This document shows, in pieces, positions 38,601 to 51,230 of a stretch of 64,000 nt of DNA (the stretch's first letter is position 1; the number at the start of each line of letters is the position of its first letter). The stretch is from Epiperipatus broadwayi. Its lineage: Eukaryota > Onychophora > Udeonychophora > Euonychophora > Peripatidae. The translations under genes were made by a program, and so were the position numbers. A model generated the notes under the pieces. It saw nothing but the letters and a program-made list of their open reading frames with translations, ran no database searches and was not told the DNA's origin. Where the stretch lies: positions 2,108,001 to 2,172,000 of the forward strand of contig JAQFVV010006255.1 in the NCBI GenBank assembly GCA_028023455.1, written 5' to 3'.

Positions 38601-39286
38601 TTTTTTTAGTCTTTATGTATGGACTTGAACTGGCATCTATATCTATGTGCAAGGCCTTATAGTCTGTGAAAACTTCAGTTTTAAGTTTAGCATCCATTAA
38701 AAAATGTAGTTCTGAGGAGCAGTATGTGAGGTCAATAAGGGTTTTCCATCTTTTGGTAAAGAACAAGAAAGCATCTATGGGAAATAGACCCTGCCCACAC
38801 ATAAAACCCTTGGAAAACAAATGTATGTATTTCTTATTGAACCTCTCATATCCCATGTTAAAGTTACCCAGTATAAGCAGAGGCCTTGAATTATTTCCAG
38901 TTAGTATATTAATTTTGAATATGATGCACTTCATGAGTGAGTCATCTAGTTGTAGGTAGAAATATGCAATGTAGCATCTGAAGTTTCCAAATTGAGCATC
39001 AACTAATATGGAACTCGTGTCTAAGTGTAAAATTGCAAAGCCATAAGGACCAGAGTGCTTATTTATGAATATTGCAACCCCTTTTCCTAAAATGATGGAG
39101 GCAGTATATCTGAAATAGCCAAAAGAAGAAAATGCAGCATCAATTTTGTGACTAGAATATATGTTTAGTTTGGGTTCAGACATGAATAAAATGTTAGGAG
39201 CACTGTAGCATAACCAGTTTTTGATGGCAAATATTCTACACAGGAAGTTGATCCCCTAATATTAATACCAACTATTGAAATGTGCA
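35700..39286 (-). pseudogene. LINE ORF2: AP-type endonuclease plus reverse transcriptase
   Basis: ORF2 starts near 39286 with MHISIVGINIRG. It continues after a frameshift with NWLCYSAPNILF and MSEPKLNIYSS, the usual N-terminal block of LINE endonucleases. The longest open stretch (38431-39183) shows GKGVAIFINKHSG, then LLILGNFN, IDLTY, and TDYKALHIDI, which stands where the catalytic SDH motif is expected. A linker (37618-38016; KQARRFLNSQHC) precedes the RT. RT motifs include LSTLLFTIFI near 37000 and YVDD at about 36905-36920 (KCLAYVDDVVIFLPSS). The C-terminal part reads TDILPYHGRFLSWTDMADN near 36380-36325. Asn for Asp in NFN, and stops, mark decay. Confidence 0.87.
38028..38851 (-). repeat. 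412-bp tandem duplication inside LINE ORF2
   Basis: The units 38028-38439 and 38440-38851 both begin AGTTCCAAGTAAACCT and encode, on the minus strand, the same endonuclease C-terminal piece (GYERFNKKYI, IDAFLF, TDYKALHID). The units have diverged by scattered changes, including KRWKTLIDLTYCS against EKWKTLIDLTYYS. The duplication breaks the reading frame between endonuclease and RT. Confidence 0.9.
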
Positions 39287-39899
39287 TATAGTGATAACAT
39301 AGAATGGGTGCAGCAAGTATTTATTTTAATGTTTACTTGCATTGAGAGGGCAATATGAACAATAAGGTATGTGCACAAAAAAAAAAAAGAAAAATAGTGT
39401 AGACTAACAAGGGAGACTAATTGATAGGGAAGGAGAATCATTGGTTAAATTTGATGGTAAAAATCACTGCAATGAAGATCTGGTGATTCTTTTTGGGGAT
39501 TCTTTGTTTTTTTTTTTTCTTTTTTGCATTGGCAATAATGAACAAGTCATCTGCACTGTTGTCTGAAATGCTACCCTCTGAAATTCAATTATAATGATTG
39601 ATCGACTTGTTGATCAAAAGAAGATATGCCAGAGTAGTGTAATGAGTATTTAGCATCTTCTTCCTTGAATCTTTTGAACTCACCAGTACCTTGGATGATT
39701 TACTATCGTTATTTGGTTGCTGAACATTGTTATCTTTGTCATCGATTCCTTTGGAACTTTCCTCACTTTCCCGATTGACTCAGATGAATGCATTTACTTG
39801 TATTCAGGACATCTTTTTTAGTGGCAGAATTCATAGGCCATGATATAGAATGAAATATTCTCACCATTCAAGTTAGAGTCCATATCTGATACACTTTTT

Positions 39900-41186
39900 T
39901 CCAATGAGAATTGTTTGCAGGAATGAACAGTGTCATTAGTCTTAGGACCAGGCAGATAATCCATTCAATGGAAATAACTGGGACCTGATTATCAGAAATG
40001 ACTGAAGGGGCCAGCCTGCAACTATGAATCTTTCCTTACACATTGACATCACCTTTGAGGGCAATCTCATCAATTATTCACGTCTCTTACCAGTGAAACA
40101 TTGCAGCCTGACTCACTAATGGAAATGACTAGGGATGATAGGAATATCTTTTAGGAAAAGACCCTGTTTCAGGCTGAATGTGAAGATTGCAGTGTTGGTG
40201 AGTGTAAGACCACCAGTGTTTTTATCCTTGAGATTTCCATAGTTGTCCAGATACCTCTGCAAGTGTTGTTTCTGCAAACCATTATGGCAGTTTCTGATGG
40301 GACCATGTAGTAGTGATGGTGTGGATGGATCATTTGCCACAATAAACTTATCTTCTAAGAATCTGTATTGGTTTTTAAAAGCTTGTTACTGTAAGAAGTT
40401 GTTAAATTGTATTGCTACATATTGATCATTGGGTAGGGTGAGGATTTTGAAGATATTTTTGATTAAATTATTGGTTTTTAAAATATTATAGATATCTTCA
40501 ACTGGGAATTTGAAGAGGCTGCAGTTTAGAGCTGTTTTGGCCTGGATTATCAAACAGTCATTGTGATAAAATTTTAGAGATTTTAGTAATAATGGTGGAA
40601 CTGAATTGTTAAATTGTTCTTATGTAATTTGATGATTTTCTGTTTGTGAGTTTGTGTTGACCAAGATTGTAGCTTCGTGATTTTTGACTTATTTCTTCAT
40701 TGTATTGTTCCTCCCCAAGTCCCCATACCTGGGTCAACTTTTGGACTTGCTCTGGATTGCTTTTGATTACATTGTTAAGGTTTGAACCTGGCTTGCCCAG
40801 TACTTTTGCATATGATGACATCTGTTTTTTGGATAATATTGTATTTTTGGGAGTCATTATCAATTACTAAGGCATTATTCTATTGTGTATTTTCTGTAGA
40901 ATTGCTTCCAAAAATGTTTTTTTTTTTTTTTTTTTTTTGAGTTTTAGAAAAAATGATCGAAGGTCCAATATGAACATTAACATTGTTTTTAGGATTTTGC
41001 AGTTTGATTTTTGCATTTTGTGATTTATTATCCAGTGGAGAACTTTTAGAATCTTTGTTGTTTAAATTTAGCACCATTGTAGACTGAGAATTGTTTTTAA
41101 TTCCAGAATTATGATTACTATCAACTTTCTGATTAATTTTTTTTTGAACTTTGATTAATTTTTGGAGATTTTGATAAATTGACGCC
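39900..41186 (-). pseudogene. LINE ORF1 relic
   Basis: The minus-strand start ATGGCGTCAATTTATC at 41186 gives MASIYQNLQKLIKVQKKINQ, followed by an Asn-, Ser- and Lys-rich tract typical of ORF1 N-termini. A poly-T run at 40917-40939 encodes an oligo-Lys slip site. Further blocks are SYAKVLGKPGSNL (near 40825-40780) and RNCHNGLQKQHLQRYLDNYG (near 40300-40240). I recognise no complete RRM or zinc knuckle. ORF1 proteins bind the LINE RNA; that role is inferred from position. Confidence 0.65.
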
Positions 41187-41344
41187 ATCTTGCATTTGAT
41201 AGTGTTTTGAGAAATTTTTTTGAAAAAAGTGAGAGGGAACTTAAATTTGAAATTTTCACTGGAATGATAAATAAATGAATAAAACACAACTTTCAACAGT
41301 CCAACATGACACCTCTTCTCTATCAGCAACCAACTAAAAGTCCA

Positions 41345-43345
41345 CTTAAATAAGTAGCAATGTAGGGGAGTTGTCTTCCACTAGCTCCAATACGGTTTCA
41401 ATTGTTTCATCAAAAGAATTGCAGACAGAATGATGACCAAAAAATAAATTGTTATTTTGATTATCAATTAAATCATCTTAGAAGTTACAATAGGAAAAAT
41501 AAATACAATTTAATTTTTTTTTGTTCTTTGAACAAACAACAACATTATTTGCACTAGAAAAAATAGGGTACTTAAGATATTTTACAGCAGTCTAATATCA
41601 AAGTACCATTATTTTAAATTAAATATTACTAATTTAGCAGAATATAAATAACTTTTAATATTCTCGTATTGAACGAGAACGTTCTTTGGTAGAATTATAA
41701 TCTTATCTGTTATATATTCAACGTTAGTAATTTCAACAGCATATAAATAACTCTGTTTCTCTGTACAATTTTTATGTATACATTTAACAGGTATTCTCAT
41801 GTTCAGTTTTTAAAATATTGCTAGAATAATAATATTTTTAATGTGTATTATACTTGTCCCTTTTCGAAGTTATTTTGAATGTGTTTAAATGCTGCAAGAG
41901 TTTAGGAGTTGATCTATATTTTTATTATTGAATCACTTTGCCACAATTTTATATTTTAGTTTTACATACCATTTATTTATCATTATTTGAAGAGATAGTA
42001 GAGTTTTCTTTTGCTTATAGTTTATTGTATTATGCCAGTGAATTTTGTTATATTTTTGTGATACTATGTGTATATGCATATTTAGGCAAACCCTTATTTT
42101 TGATTGTCCATTCTCATATTTCACGACTAGAGACAAAGTCCTAGCTCTTCATTATCCCCATGTGTAGGTGCTTATTTGAGTTCATGCCATCATCCTATTT
42201 TACCATTAATTTCTCAATCCATTGTGGATATTAGTAATATATTTATCTAAAGTCATACATAATGTGCAACCATGTCTTTATTCAGGCATTTTATATTTTG
42301 GAGGTAACACAGAATACCACCCATGCCTTCAATTGCACTTTTTGTAAATCTGAGTGATTTTTGATGTGCCTATATCCAGATGTTTTAAATCTGATAAAAT
42401 ATTTGCTATTAAATTTATAATTATATGTGTGGCATTTATTCCTTCTCTTCAGCATTCATCACTAAACAAGCATTGGTAAGATTATATTTTATTTAGTATA
42501 TTGAATATTATTATAACAGGATTGTATAATAGCAAGATAATTACTAAGAGTGAGAATTTTACTGAAATTACCAAAGTTATAGGAAGATTTGCTAATTACT
42601 GGATATTTTATAATTATTTTTAAATTGTAATTTATAAATTTACTTTTAAAATCCATTTATTTCTGTTTAAAACCATCTAATCACCACTCCATTCTTTAAT
42701 TTAATTTATTTTTAATATATTTTATTTATTTTAATTTTTATGGGGTTTATATATATATTTATATTTTTTTAATATTTTTTTTGGTCCTTTTGGTTTTACT
42801 ATGTGGAGATTGTTATAATGTAATATGTTTTTTCTAGATCCTTGAAAATGACTATAAATTAAAAATAGTTGAAACATTGAACAAGTGGATATATATATAT
42901 ACAAGAAATAAAGTATAAAGTTTTTGTAAAGAAAAGAGGAAAATGAGACTTTTAATTGTTTGAAGTGTTTTAATTATAGAATTATATGTTTCTTTTATAA
43001 ATTTTTAAATTTTATTTTGGGGAAAATTTTGTAAGTTATAAAGTTTACAGAATAACTTGATATTTTCCTATTCAGTGTTATAAATGTCAATAAATATTTT
43101 TTTTAATTATTTAGTATCTATCTTTTATCATCATCTGCATTTTTCAGAAATTAATAATATCACCATGCACTCATATTTCTTTATTTTATGTTTTGAGGTA
43201 CAAGAGTACAAGAAAATATGATATGAATGTCACTTTATTTAAAATTATATTACTGATGCTAAGATAACATCTAAGAAAAAGGTTATTTTATTTATCTCAA
43301 ATTGAAAATGATAACATCTCTATTCTATTTCATTTATTTTATAAT
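41345..43345. other. AT-rich intronic sequence, nothing coding
   Basis: No open frame with a recognisable domain. The only structured part is at about 42836-42915, where CTTGAAAATGACTAT and ATAGTTGAAAC flank a short loop before AATAAAG. It resembles the widespread CTGAAGATG...GAAAC tail motifs of some invertebrate repeats. Confidence 0.4.
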
Positions 43346-44160
43346 CAAGACATTTATTTTATATAGCACGATGTTTTTATAAACTGTAATACCAATAAGC
43401 CAATAAGCTAATGCACATGCGCTTTTTAGTTGTCACTATATAAATGAATACTCCCACTTTTACAAACACAAGATAAAGTCTTTGGGAAAAGATAGAATGA
43501 ATCCATCTATCTTTTTGACCCAAATGTATATGTATGGGCAAATCTTAAGTGTTTGAAAATGAGTGTGTGAAGTTGTTAATTGATCACTTTAAATTACTTT
43601 TTTACTACGTGAATGAATGACTCCTGTGAAGTTTCTAGAATTTACGATACGTCATTCTTATTAAATTAAACATATGTAAACAAGACATTTATTTTATATA
43701 GCGTGATGTTTGGGTTGAAAAGATAGATGGATTCATTCTATCTTTTGCCAAAGACTTTATCTTGTGTTTGAAAAAAATAGGAGTATTCATTTATATAGTG
43801 ACAACTAGAAAGCACATGTGCATTAGCTTATTGGTATTACAGTTTATGAAAACATCATGCTATATAAAATAAATGTCTTGTTTACATATGTTTAATTTAA
43901 TAAGAATGACACATCGTAAATTCTAGAAATTTCACAGGCGTCATTCATTCACGTAGTAAAAAAGTAAGTTAAAGTGATCAATTAACAACTTCACGCTCTC
44001 ATTTTCAAACACTTAAGATTTGCCCATATATATATGTTTGGGTCGAAAAGATAGATGGATTCATTTTATCTTTTCCCAAAGACTTTATCTTCTGTTTGAA
44101 AAAGTGGGAGTATTCATTTATATAGTGACAACTAGAAAGCGCATATGCATTAGCTTATTC
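43346..44160. repeat. Cluster of about 330-bp units in direct and inverted order
   Basis: Two half-units, P and Q, can be followed. P reads TTTGGG(T)CGAAAAGATAGATG to CATCATGC. Q reads TATATAAAATAAATGTCTTG to GATTTGCCCATATATA. The order is end of Q', P', Q', then from 43708 P, Q and a truncated P (primes are reverse complements). CAAGACATTTATTTTATATA recurs at 43346 and 43681, and AAAAGATAGATGGATTCATT recurs at 43718 and 44047. This is two short head-to-tail arrays facing each other. No protein is encoded. Confidence 0.85.
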
Positions 44161-47100
44161 ATTTGTTTTGATAAAATTATAAGATCACTTTAGTTTGTTG
44201 ATGACAAGTTAATATTCTAAGATTGCTTGTTATTATTTTAATGTAAGGTTAGACGAGAAACCCTATTGGTGTGATATTTTGGGTAACAACAAAATCCCTT
44301 TCCTGTTCATGATATCATGAATGTCATCCTAGTTTGTTAAAATTATTTAATTTTTAATGCAAGAGTTTTTCATGTCTAACTTTATTTAATAATTGTTTGA
44401 TTCAGTATGATATCATCTTAAAAGTAAGGCCATGTCTTATTGCTATTATAATTCTAGTAGGATCACATTCTTGGTTGTTTTTGAGAAATTAAAAGAACTA
44501 AAAAATTTGTTTACTAAGAGAAAAAACTGTTTTATAAAAGAATTGCTATGCTTAAGATAAAAAGTATTCTAAGAAGGAGTTATGTAGTATAGAAGACCTG
44601 AATTATTTTAATAAGGAATAACTGAACCTTAAATCTGATCATCTATAAGAATAATTAAGATTATAAAATTTGGTTGTATTGGCTAAGATGTGTTAAATGT
44701 AAAAGTTTGGAAAGTAACCCTTTTTGTGTCATATGGTACCTAAGATTTATAAGAATTATATTGTGTTTTAAAAAGGGAGTACGAAAACTCTTCTCCTAAT
44801 ATGATAGTTTTCATTCATCATAATTGATCATGCATATTTTTCTCTTATAGCAGCATATATGTATATCAGAGCTAGCCTATATTATCATTATTATATTAAT
44901 ATATATTATTTAGCTATTATTTGAGATTATATTTTGGTGGATGTTTATTGGGTGGTTTGGCAGATTGCCAAGTTTGGCAGATTGCCACCATCTTCTCTAT
45001 TATTTGAGGTTACATTACAATATATATATATATACCTCAAATTTGAAACTAAATCAGACTAGCCAGAAAAATAACTAAAACACAATCAATGGTTGACTAG
45101 TTTAACTTTAGAATTTTAATGTGTGTGTGTATATTTATATATCCAAATATAATTTATGTGTAAAGAAAAATCTGAAAAACCTTAGACATATTTATGACCA
45201 GTTATATAATTTATGACATCAAATAACTCTATTATAATCCTGTGAATCAGAGCTTTTAATAATCCTCCAAAAGCTCAATGTGAAAATAAGATAGCCAACT
45301 TTTTTTCTAAATTATGACCAACTTTGGGAAAACTGTCTATATCAACTATGTCAAGCTTGTTTAAATATCGTAATCACAATTAGAATAGGCTAGAATCTTG
45401 TTTTATGTAAATCAGATTTTGTTCACTTTATTTGAAAGTGTGAAATATGAAATATAATTATTAAACATGTTGCTTTTTATAGCTAATAATTAGACATATA
45501 ATTATATTAAAGTTGGTACCAATTTATGAGCATTTTCATTTTTAATAAACTTTATTTTTTATTAATAGGCTATTTTTTTTTATTTGAAAGAGACAGATTA
45601 AATTCTCAATTGTTAAAGTGTTGCCTTTTACATAATTAATAAGTATACACACACATATATTCTAGTCAGGTAAACTTTAAATCAATTCTGTTTTATATGT
45701 CTCAAATTTATAATTCAGAAATTAGTTGTTGTATACTATTCAATATCTTAGTTTCAAATTAAGTAATTTATGGATACTCCATTTCTTTTATTCGTAATAT
45801 TGTAAGTTATAGTTTATTGACAACTAGTTGACTGTCAAGGATGCCATAACTTTTCATAGTAATTTCAGTTTACATAATGCAAAGATGAAATCTGTTGGTA
45901 TGAACTTAACATACCATGAAAAGTGATAAAGCTGAAAAAGTATAATCATTATTATAATATAAAAATAACAAAATAAAGAATTTAAATATTTTTAAAATAA
46001 TTAGTTTTATATTTATTCATAAATTGGAATTTTTGACAAATATTTTAATAACGTGTTTATTGTATTTCTTATTAAATTATGATATAAAAGTGATGCATAA
46101 AAATATTTACCTATTCTCAGTCAAAAAATGAAAATTTTACCATATTTTATGTATAATCTTGAGCTCATCAGTACTGATGTATATATGAGAAATATCAATT
46201 TTTTTTTCTAATAAAACAAATAAACATTAGACCATGCAGTAATTTATTAATTGCAATAAATTATAATTTGGAAATATATATCATTGACTGGACATTCTAT
46301 TTACATAGACACACAAGTATATATATTTAAGCAATTTTTTTATACTATTATTAAATGAGAATCTTTACAGTTAATAAGTACTTGTTATTATATTCTTCCT
46401 ATAGATAATATATGTGGTTATTGAATTATAAAGTACTTTAGATTTAATAGTTGTGTATTTTATCTTTTATTTTAAATTAAATAAAGTCTTATTTAGTGAA
46501 AGCAAATTTCAAATCTTTTTTGATTTGGAAAGGGATTTCTGAAACTGTTTTTGTAAATCTTGTCTATATATATATATATAAAATTGACATTAATGTATGC
46601 TTGTCTATATGAATGTATATTTGTCCATAAGACTGCCAAATGCCAACTTTATAATCAATTAAAACAAACTATTATGTTTGTCTGTAACACTTTCAAATTC
46701 ATAACTGAAAAAATTAAAAAAAACAACAACTTATAAATAAATAACTATACCTAATTAAACCGTAATTTATATTAAGAGCATTTTATGCAAAGAAAGTAAT
46801 TTTACTCTTTTTATTTGATAATCCATAATTTTTATTATGAAGCATATTTTATACAAAGGAAGTAATTCCACCATTATTAAACCATAATTATTATAGCTAT
46901 CAATAACGCTGTCAAATTCACATATCAAATATAACAGGTATATTAAAATTAATTTAGCTTTATTATTTTAGCTTTATTAATACCATGCTGGATACATTTT
47001 TGTAGTGTACCGAGCAGACCGGGTTGTTTCAAACATTTTTTTCTTTCAATTTTCCAATTTCTCACATTCATTTATATAATATTCATATTAAATCTTAAAA

Positions 47101-47750
47101 AAAAAATTGTTAAAGTAATCAATTAAAAAAAAACTAGTACATACATGACAGCCTTTCAGGCCAGGTACATCTTTCACATTTATTTATATAATATTAAAAT
47201 CTTTTTTTTAAATTTACATTAAATCTTAAACAAACAAAAAAAATTGTTGAAGCAATCAATTAAAAAAACATGCCCTTTCCATAGGCTGGGTAGAGTCTGG
47301 TATTATTATAACTTATAATTCAGAATTTTTCTAATTTATTTGTCATATCTTACAGTGAGCCAACAGAGGATATCATTCTCTATTGACAGTAAGATTTAAT
47401 AATTGTAAATATTTCATCTTTTATTCTTTCAAATAAAGCAAATAAAATATTTTATATAAAATAAGATCTTCCCTACTATGAAATGTGATTAGTGATACTA
47501 AAAGCTTGATATGTTTACTTCTATTGAACAACATAAATATTATCTTTTTTTAAATTATTGAGAAGCAGAATATATTTTTATGTATGAATATTATCTATAA
47601 AAGCCATCACATTTAATAATTGTAAAAGAGATTTTTAATGTTGAGATAAAATAAAATTTGTAAAATAATTTATGGATTCATTAAAACTTTTCTAAATTTA
47701 GTTCAATGTTATGTAGAAATCTAATTGGTCAGTAATAAAAATGTATATAT
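44161..47750. other. AT-rich intronic sequence with minor repeats
   Basis: No gene is seen. Minor structure: a 19-bp tandem pair (TTTGGCAGATTGCCA) at 44957-44991, AT microsatellites near 45017 and 46565, and a loose duplication at about 47063-47140 and 47177-47268 (ATTTATATAATATT, then TTAAATCTTAAA and AATTGTT). Confidence 0.5.
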
Positions 47751-48110
47751 TGTAGCGGTATCTGCACTTTTGACAATTGGTAATAATCAAGTTAACAATA
47801 AAATGAAAAAAATACAATATTTGCAAATTAATCTTTTTCTAGAGAAATTTAAAGATAATTAACGGGTGACTGTGTACATGGTGGAGTGAATATATACAAC
47901 TTATTTTTAATTAACAAGTTGATACTAGTCATAAGCAACAATCCAATTGAACCCACATAGAAACAAGTTTTCATGCAGATTCAGTTATATTTCCTGATCA
48001 TTACCCCTTCACCTAATACTTTATTACATTAATGAAATAAATAATCAGCTTGGGATTGGGTGAGAAATGACCAACAACAAAATTATTTACAACAACAAAA
48101 ATTTTAATTA

Positions 48111-48166
<56 letters not shown>

Positions 48167-49548
48167 TGATGATGATGATGATGATGATGATAAAAAACAA
48201 CAACAATAATAACAACAACAACATAATGAAATGATATATTCCTGACATATACATTTCATTTATTTTTCCCCATAGCTCCATCTGTGCTGGATTTAAACCC
48301 TCCATGAATGCATGTATATGACCATCAACACAGTTATATATGTATCATCACACCTATATGTGTAGATAAAAGACTGTACTGTTATAGGTTTATATATATT
48401 ACAGCGTATATATTTTATTTAAAATTCAGAACTTTTAAATTGTAGATTTTATTTTCTTAAATGAATTATTTTGTTATTTTATACTAGAAATTGCATGTAT
48501 ATGTAGGAAGTTCACATGTCATCATGATACATATATAACGAAATGTTATTTAAAAGTTTCTAATATTCTTAATTTTAAATTAAAGTTGTAGTGGACAAAA
48601 ATCACACCACAACACACCTGGGTCAATATAGCATATGAGTGAAGTTTTAATTCTTATTTTTTGCAATACTATTTTCAAAAAGTATTTTATAGTAAACAAA
48701 ATCCACTGAGTTGGAATTATTATCAAGCCTTTGGGAAATCGAGATGCCCAAGTTAAATTAAAAATATCAGCTTTAAAATTTAAACAAAGGTTTAATTGAT
48801 TTTGTAAATTAAAATATAAGATAGCAAATAGGTACTAATAGATTATCAGCTGTAAATCCAAGTTGTTGATAAAATAATATAGGATTTGAAAGTCATATAA
48901 ATACCCTATATTTTTACACTCTTAAGCTTATTCTGTAAATTTTAAAAAGCATTGCCATCACAATCCAAGCTCATTTATACTTTGAAATGGCAGAGTAGGA
49001 AGCAATAGATTAAGCTGTTTTTCTTCAGGAAGTTGGTGATTTTGAATCTCATCCTATGTGTCGCAATGGTATGTAACCATCATCATGAAGAATGGGAGAC
49101 TTCCAGCCATATTTTTTTTAGCATTGAATAGGTTAATTTTAAGACATTTCTTTGCCTATAGCTCCATATTCAGTTACAATACTCTAAAGATCAGAGAAAA
49201 CATTCTGGAGGGTCCTCTATTACATCAAATGCATGACATTAAAATTATTTACCAATTTTTTTTTGTCTTTTATACAGTAAAATTCATTATGAAGTAATTA
49301 CACTTTTTCCTACCATTTCTTGGAATGCAGCCAATTTTAGAAAGCTTCTGTTTGGTTCCCATAGCAATGTTTTTTGATTTAAAAAATGATTTTTATTTAA
49401 AAAAATGAAATAATACATTTTATCTTTATACTTATTGTTATTATTTTAAAAACATTTAAAAATGTATTCTATATACATGACTTTTAGTATTTTTTATACA
49501 TAATAAAGAAAAATATTTGCATAAAAGTAACTCAGATGTGAGGTTGTT
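47751..49548 (-). repeat. LTR-like block, left copy
   Basis: Homologous to 55277-56661. Starts TGTAGCGGTATCTG, then ACTTTTGACAATTGGTAATAA, TGTGTACATGGTGGAGT, AACCCACATAGAAACAA, ATTAATGAAATAAATAATCAG. After a divergent middle it resumes with TCCATATTCAGTTACAATACT, CCCATAGCAATGTTTTTTG and AACTCAGATGTGAGG. Read on the minus strand the terminal bases are TG...CA in the better copy, as in LTRs. This copy carries an added microsatellite. Confidence 0.65.
48112..48190 (+). repeat. (AAT)n(GAT)n microsatellite
   Basis: A long run of AAT triplets passes into GAT triplets, then AAC-rich sequence. The poly-Ile reading frame on the minus strand is a product of this run, not a gene. Confidence 0.95.
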
Positions 49549-50299
49549 TCAAGAAGTAAGAGGACTATGGTGATTCATGAAAGAAACTATGGAAAACTGT
49601 TTATAAAGTGAATTTTACTACCATAATGTAGCAAAGTACTATTATAGATTCAATCAGTTGTGTTAAGTGTATAAGCTACTTTACACTGGAAATATTTCAA
49701 CAATAGAGTATGGGATTACTTTAAATAATCTATTGAGCAAAATAGATCTTTAGAATAGGTTTTCTATTCTATCGTGTCAGCTGCATGATGGCGCTATTTC
49801 TAGGTCAATTCTTAGAAATATACCATTTCAGCGGCCTATATCCAACCTAAGAAGCTTCTTTCTACGATAAAACACAGAAATAGTCCTCATAGTGGCCTCA
49901 GCCAATCTAAGAGGCTTCTTTCTATGATAAAACACAGAAAGAGTCCCTGCCGGCTAGCCGGTCTGGCTTTTTTTATGCTAAAAGCACAGACAAATGCCTT
50001 ATTGGCTGCCATAGTTGGTTATGTTATTAACTTTATCGTAATGCTAGAATGCCTATTTTCTCTATATTTTCATGTGAGAGTATGTGGATTTTAGCCTGTA
50101 GTAATTATTTAAAATTTCATTACAAAGGTATTTTTTTTCAAATGCTCTAACCTACTGTTATGTTGTAACTTTATTAACAATGTCGTGTAGGTTCCATTAT
50201 GAACGTGTAACCCTCAAAAATTGATTTTAAGGGTTTGGCATAGCAGTATTTCGACAATCACATGAAAAGTAACATTTTCGTGAGAATTCGTCCATGACA
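49549..50299. other. Non-coding, with a 58-bp tandem pair
   Basis: CTAAGA(A/G)GCTTCTTTCTA and GATAAAACACAGAAA repeat at 49847 and 49905. A GC-rich word, GCCGGCTAGCCGG, lies near 49949. No coding motif was recognised. Confidence 0.55.
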
Positions 50300-51230
50300 A
50301 GTTACTTTTTATATATATGCACAAACAAAAACAACAACCCAGTGTCTGATTATTAATTACTGTCCAAAAAAAAAAGAAAATTAGTCTGGTATTATTTTTA
50401 CATTTACTATCTAAATAAGATTAGTTTTTATATCTACACACTAACAAAAACAACCCAGTTTCTGATTCATTACTGTCCTCCCCAAAAAAAGGAAATTAGT
50501 TGGGTTTGATTTTTAAATGTAGTATTTGAATTCCGGTACTTTTTATATAAACCCACTTTCTGATTAATTACTGTCTAAAAAAAAAAAAGCAAATTAGTTG
50601 GATAACATTTAAATTTTTAAATGTTGTAGGTACATTGAATAATGTAAAATTGTGTATTATTTTTTATTAAAAAAAGACCGTAACTTTATATATATATGCA
50701 CACAAAGAAAATAAAACCCACTTTTTGATTAATTACCGTCAACACCAAAAAAAAAAATAGTTATTCGGGTATCATTTTTAAATTTAGTATTTAAATAATA
50801 TTACTTTTGATATCTACACATTAACAAAAACAATCCACTTTGTGATTTATTACTGGCCAAAAAAAAAAAAAAAAAGCAAAATAGTCGGGTATCATTTTTA
50901 AATGTAGTATTTAAATAACGGTACTTTTTATCTATACACACTAACAAAAAAGAACCCACTTTCTGATTAATTACTGTCAAAAAAAAAAAAAGCAAATTAC
51001 TCGGGTAACATTTTTACATTTAGTGTGAATGTAGAAATTTTGTGTAAATTGAAAAATGTATAATTGCATATTATTTTCTATTTAAAAAAGACTGTAACTT
51101 TTTATAGATACATACAAACAAAAACAACCCATTTTATGATTAATTAATGTCCAAAAAACATCAATTATTCGGGTATCATTTTAAAATTTAATGTGAATTT
51201 CTAAATTTTGTTTTTTAAATAGTAATATTA
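50300..51230 (+). repeat. Seven-copy degenerate satellite, about 120 and 170 bp units
   Basis: Each unit contains CAACCCA(C/G)TTTCTGATTAATTACTG or a close variant, then an A-run, AAATTAGT(C/T)GGGTATCATTTTTA, AATTTAGTATTTAAAT and TACTTTTTATATATACACA. The CCCA-box recurs near 50338, 50455, 50550, 50718, 50832, 50953 and 51128. Most intervals are about 95-122 bp; two are about 165-175 bp because of an extra AT-rich piece containing AAAAAGACYGTAAC. It is non-coding. Confidence 0.85.

Larger units (their letters stand above)
35560..41340 (-). mobile_element. Nearly full-length two-ORF LINE, inactivated
   Basis: A minus-strand non-LTR retrotransposon of about 5.8 kb, in the order 5' UTR, ORF1, ORF2 (endonuclease then RT), 3' end with oligo-T on the plus strand. 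ORF1 begins near 41186 and ORF2 near 39286. Every frame contains stops, shifts or a duplication, so it cannot move on its own. The two-ORF layout with an APE-type endonuclease fits the Jockey/I/CR1 group. I did not see an RNase H domain. The 5' boundary is approximate. Confidence 0.85.

Noticed and set aside
48108-48305. 65-codon minus-strand frame rich in isoleucine
   Set aside because: It is the translation of the AAT/GAT microsatellite at 48112-48190.
50300-51230. CRISPR-like array from evenly spaced repeats
   Set aside because: The repeats are whole degenerate units with no unique spacers, in a eukaryotic intron.
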